Below, piece by piece: positions 63,246 through 64,000 of a stretch of DNA of 64,000 nucleotides. The translations under genes were made by a program, and so were the position numbers. Every line of letters begins with the position of its first letter. Position 1 is the first letter of the stretch. The stretch lies in NCBI GenBank assembly GCA_041397725.1, contig JAWKVZ010000006.1, forward strand, positions 124,001 through 188,000, in the 5' to 3' direction. The DNA is from JAGRKR01 sp041397725. GTDB taxonomy: Bacteria; Pseudomonadota; Alphaproteobacteria; Rhizobiales; Hyphomicrobiaceae. A model generated the notes under the pieces. That model did no database searches, was not told the DNA's origin, and was given only the letters and a program-made list of their open reading frames with translations.

Positions 63246-64000
63246 TCAGCGCTCGCTGCCGACGCGATGGCGCCAATCGCCGCCGGAGTCCTGCGGTGCG
63301 AGAAACCGCTCGAGATCGTCGACGAGTTCCTGCGTCTCCATCCAGGCGAACGCGAAATTGACCGTGCCGCGCGGCGAATTGCGCCAGAGCACCGACCAGT
63401 CCACGTGGTTGTAGCCGTTCCGCCCGGTGATGCCGCCTTTCATCACGGCCTCGGCCATGATCGCGACGGTCAGGTTGCTGTTCCAGCGCGTATGGGCATA
63501 GGCCCGGCAGATGCGCGGCAGGATCGCGGATAGCTGGCGGCCGCGAAAGTCGGGTCGATACCAGACCCCGCCGGAAAACACGACACGGCCGACGATGTCG
63601 TGGGTCGCCCTCGCCGTGACGATGCAAGCTTCGTCCTGCCGGCGTGTGCGCTCGGGATCGGCGTAGAACAGCCGCAGGCTCGTGGCTTCCTCGTAGAAGT
63701 TGGTGTCCTGCCAATCGAACACGCGAGCAGCCTGCGTCGCCACCACCGCCCCGTTGCTGTCGCGGCCGATGATGCAGAAGCCGTTGGTCGCCCCCGCGCC
63801 ACCGAGCCGTGGATGGAACGTGGCAATGAGCGGCGTCCAACTCTCGCGATTCTGCGCGTTGATCTCGACCAGATCGTCGAAGCTGGCGAAAGACAGCGAC
63901 ACGCCCTTGAGCTTGGCCTGTGCCTCCGCCTTGAGGAAGAAGCGGCCGAGCAGATCGCTCGGGCCATGGTCGACTCTGATCTCGGAAAGCAGACTGCGCT
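63246..64000 (-). CDS. GNAT-like protein, partial (runs off the window)
   Basis: The frame stays open from the stop at 63246 to the window edge, so the start is not in view; sequence before the GTG at 63902 (EIRVDHGPSDLLGRFFLKAEAQAKLKG) continues naturally into SLSFASFDDLVEINAQNRESW. Further on come GRDSNGAVVATQAARVFDW, YRPDFRGRQLSAILPRICRAYA (an acetyl-CoA-binding-like PxxRG motif) and WNSNLTVAIMAEAVMKGGITGRNGYNHVDWSV. The pattern suggests a GNAT fold. The role is unknown. Confidence 0.65.
   Translation of the reverse strand, partial: RSLLSEIRVDHGPSDLLGRFFLKAEAQAKLKGVSLSFASFDDLVEINAQNRESWTPLIATFHPRLGGAGATNGFCIIGRDSNGAVVATQAARVFDWQDTNFYEEATSLRLFYADPERTRRQDEACIVTARATHDIVGRVVFSGGVWYRPDFRGRQLSAILPRICRAYAHTRWNSNLTVAIMAEAVMKGGITGRNGYNHVDWSVLWRNSPRGTVNFAFAWMETQELVDDLERFLAPQDSGGDWRHRVGSER

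Overview
The window is GC-rich, densely coded alphaproteobacterial chromosome, most likely from the order Hyphomicrobiales (Rhizobiales). The main evidence is the gene order ubiG / lysC - ptsP - HTH protein - prfA - prmC - DUF4167 - (MOSC, DUF2314) - clpB, together with an EipA-type DUF1134 envelope protein, a ChpT phosphotransferase and RlmJ. The genus cannot be fixed from what is here. I see no rRNA, tRNA, CRISPR array, insertion sequence or prophage.

Layout. 0-10.4 kb holds small metabolic units: pxpB-pxpC (5-oxoprolinase subunits), a PPK2 polyphosphate kinase with an FNR/FixK-type site upstream, a secreted nuclease, a redoxin, a HupE/UreJ protein, a leuC/leuD-like dehydratase pair and an ADP-forming acyl-CoA ligase. 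10.4-12.6 kb is a translationally coupled pair of membrane-anchored proteins, one with kinesin-light-chain-type TPRs. 12.7-18.8 kb has an SDR, an HpaB/AbfD-superfamily flavoprotein divergent from a GntR regulator with a clear inverted-repeat operator between them, a patatin and a WecB-type epimerase. 18.8-32 kb is the conserved housekeeping block ending in clpB.

32-40 kb is the most unusual part. It contains a TIR-TM-TPR protein, then a 2,025-bp unit bounded by 122-bp near-identical direct repeats and carrying two unrecognised membrane-protein genes, then a proline-rich Sel1-like membrane protein and a long coiled-coil membrane protein. The repeats are copies of the 3' end of the TIR-TPR gene, so recombination between them would remove the unit and leave that gene intact.

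40-53 kb returns to core functions: eipA, cysQ, chpT with a single-domain response regulator, rlmJ, a cold-shock gene with a strong terminator, small exported proteins, fetAB, holC, der, bamB, a YfgM-like protein and panB. 54-64 kb is catabolic or accessory: NnrU, an EEP-family phosphohydrolase, a sphingosine-phosphate-lyase-like PLP enzyme, a 2-hydroxyacid dehydrogenase, an alpha/beta hydrolase, a class III CoA-transferase, a beta-hydroxyacid dehydrogenase, an unknown, and a GNAT-like gene that runs off the right edge.

The best leads for something undescribed are the repeat-bounded cassette beside the TIR gene and the coupled TPR pair. All functional statements rest on motifs and family knowledge read by eye; no searches were run.
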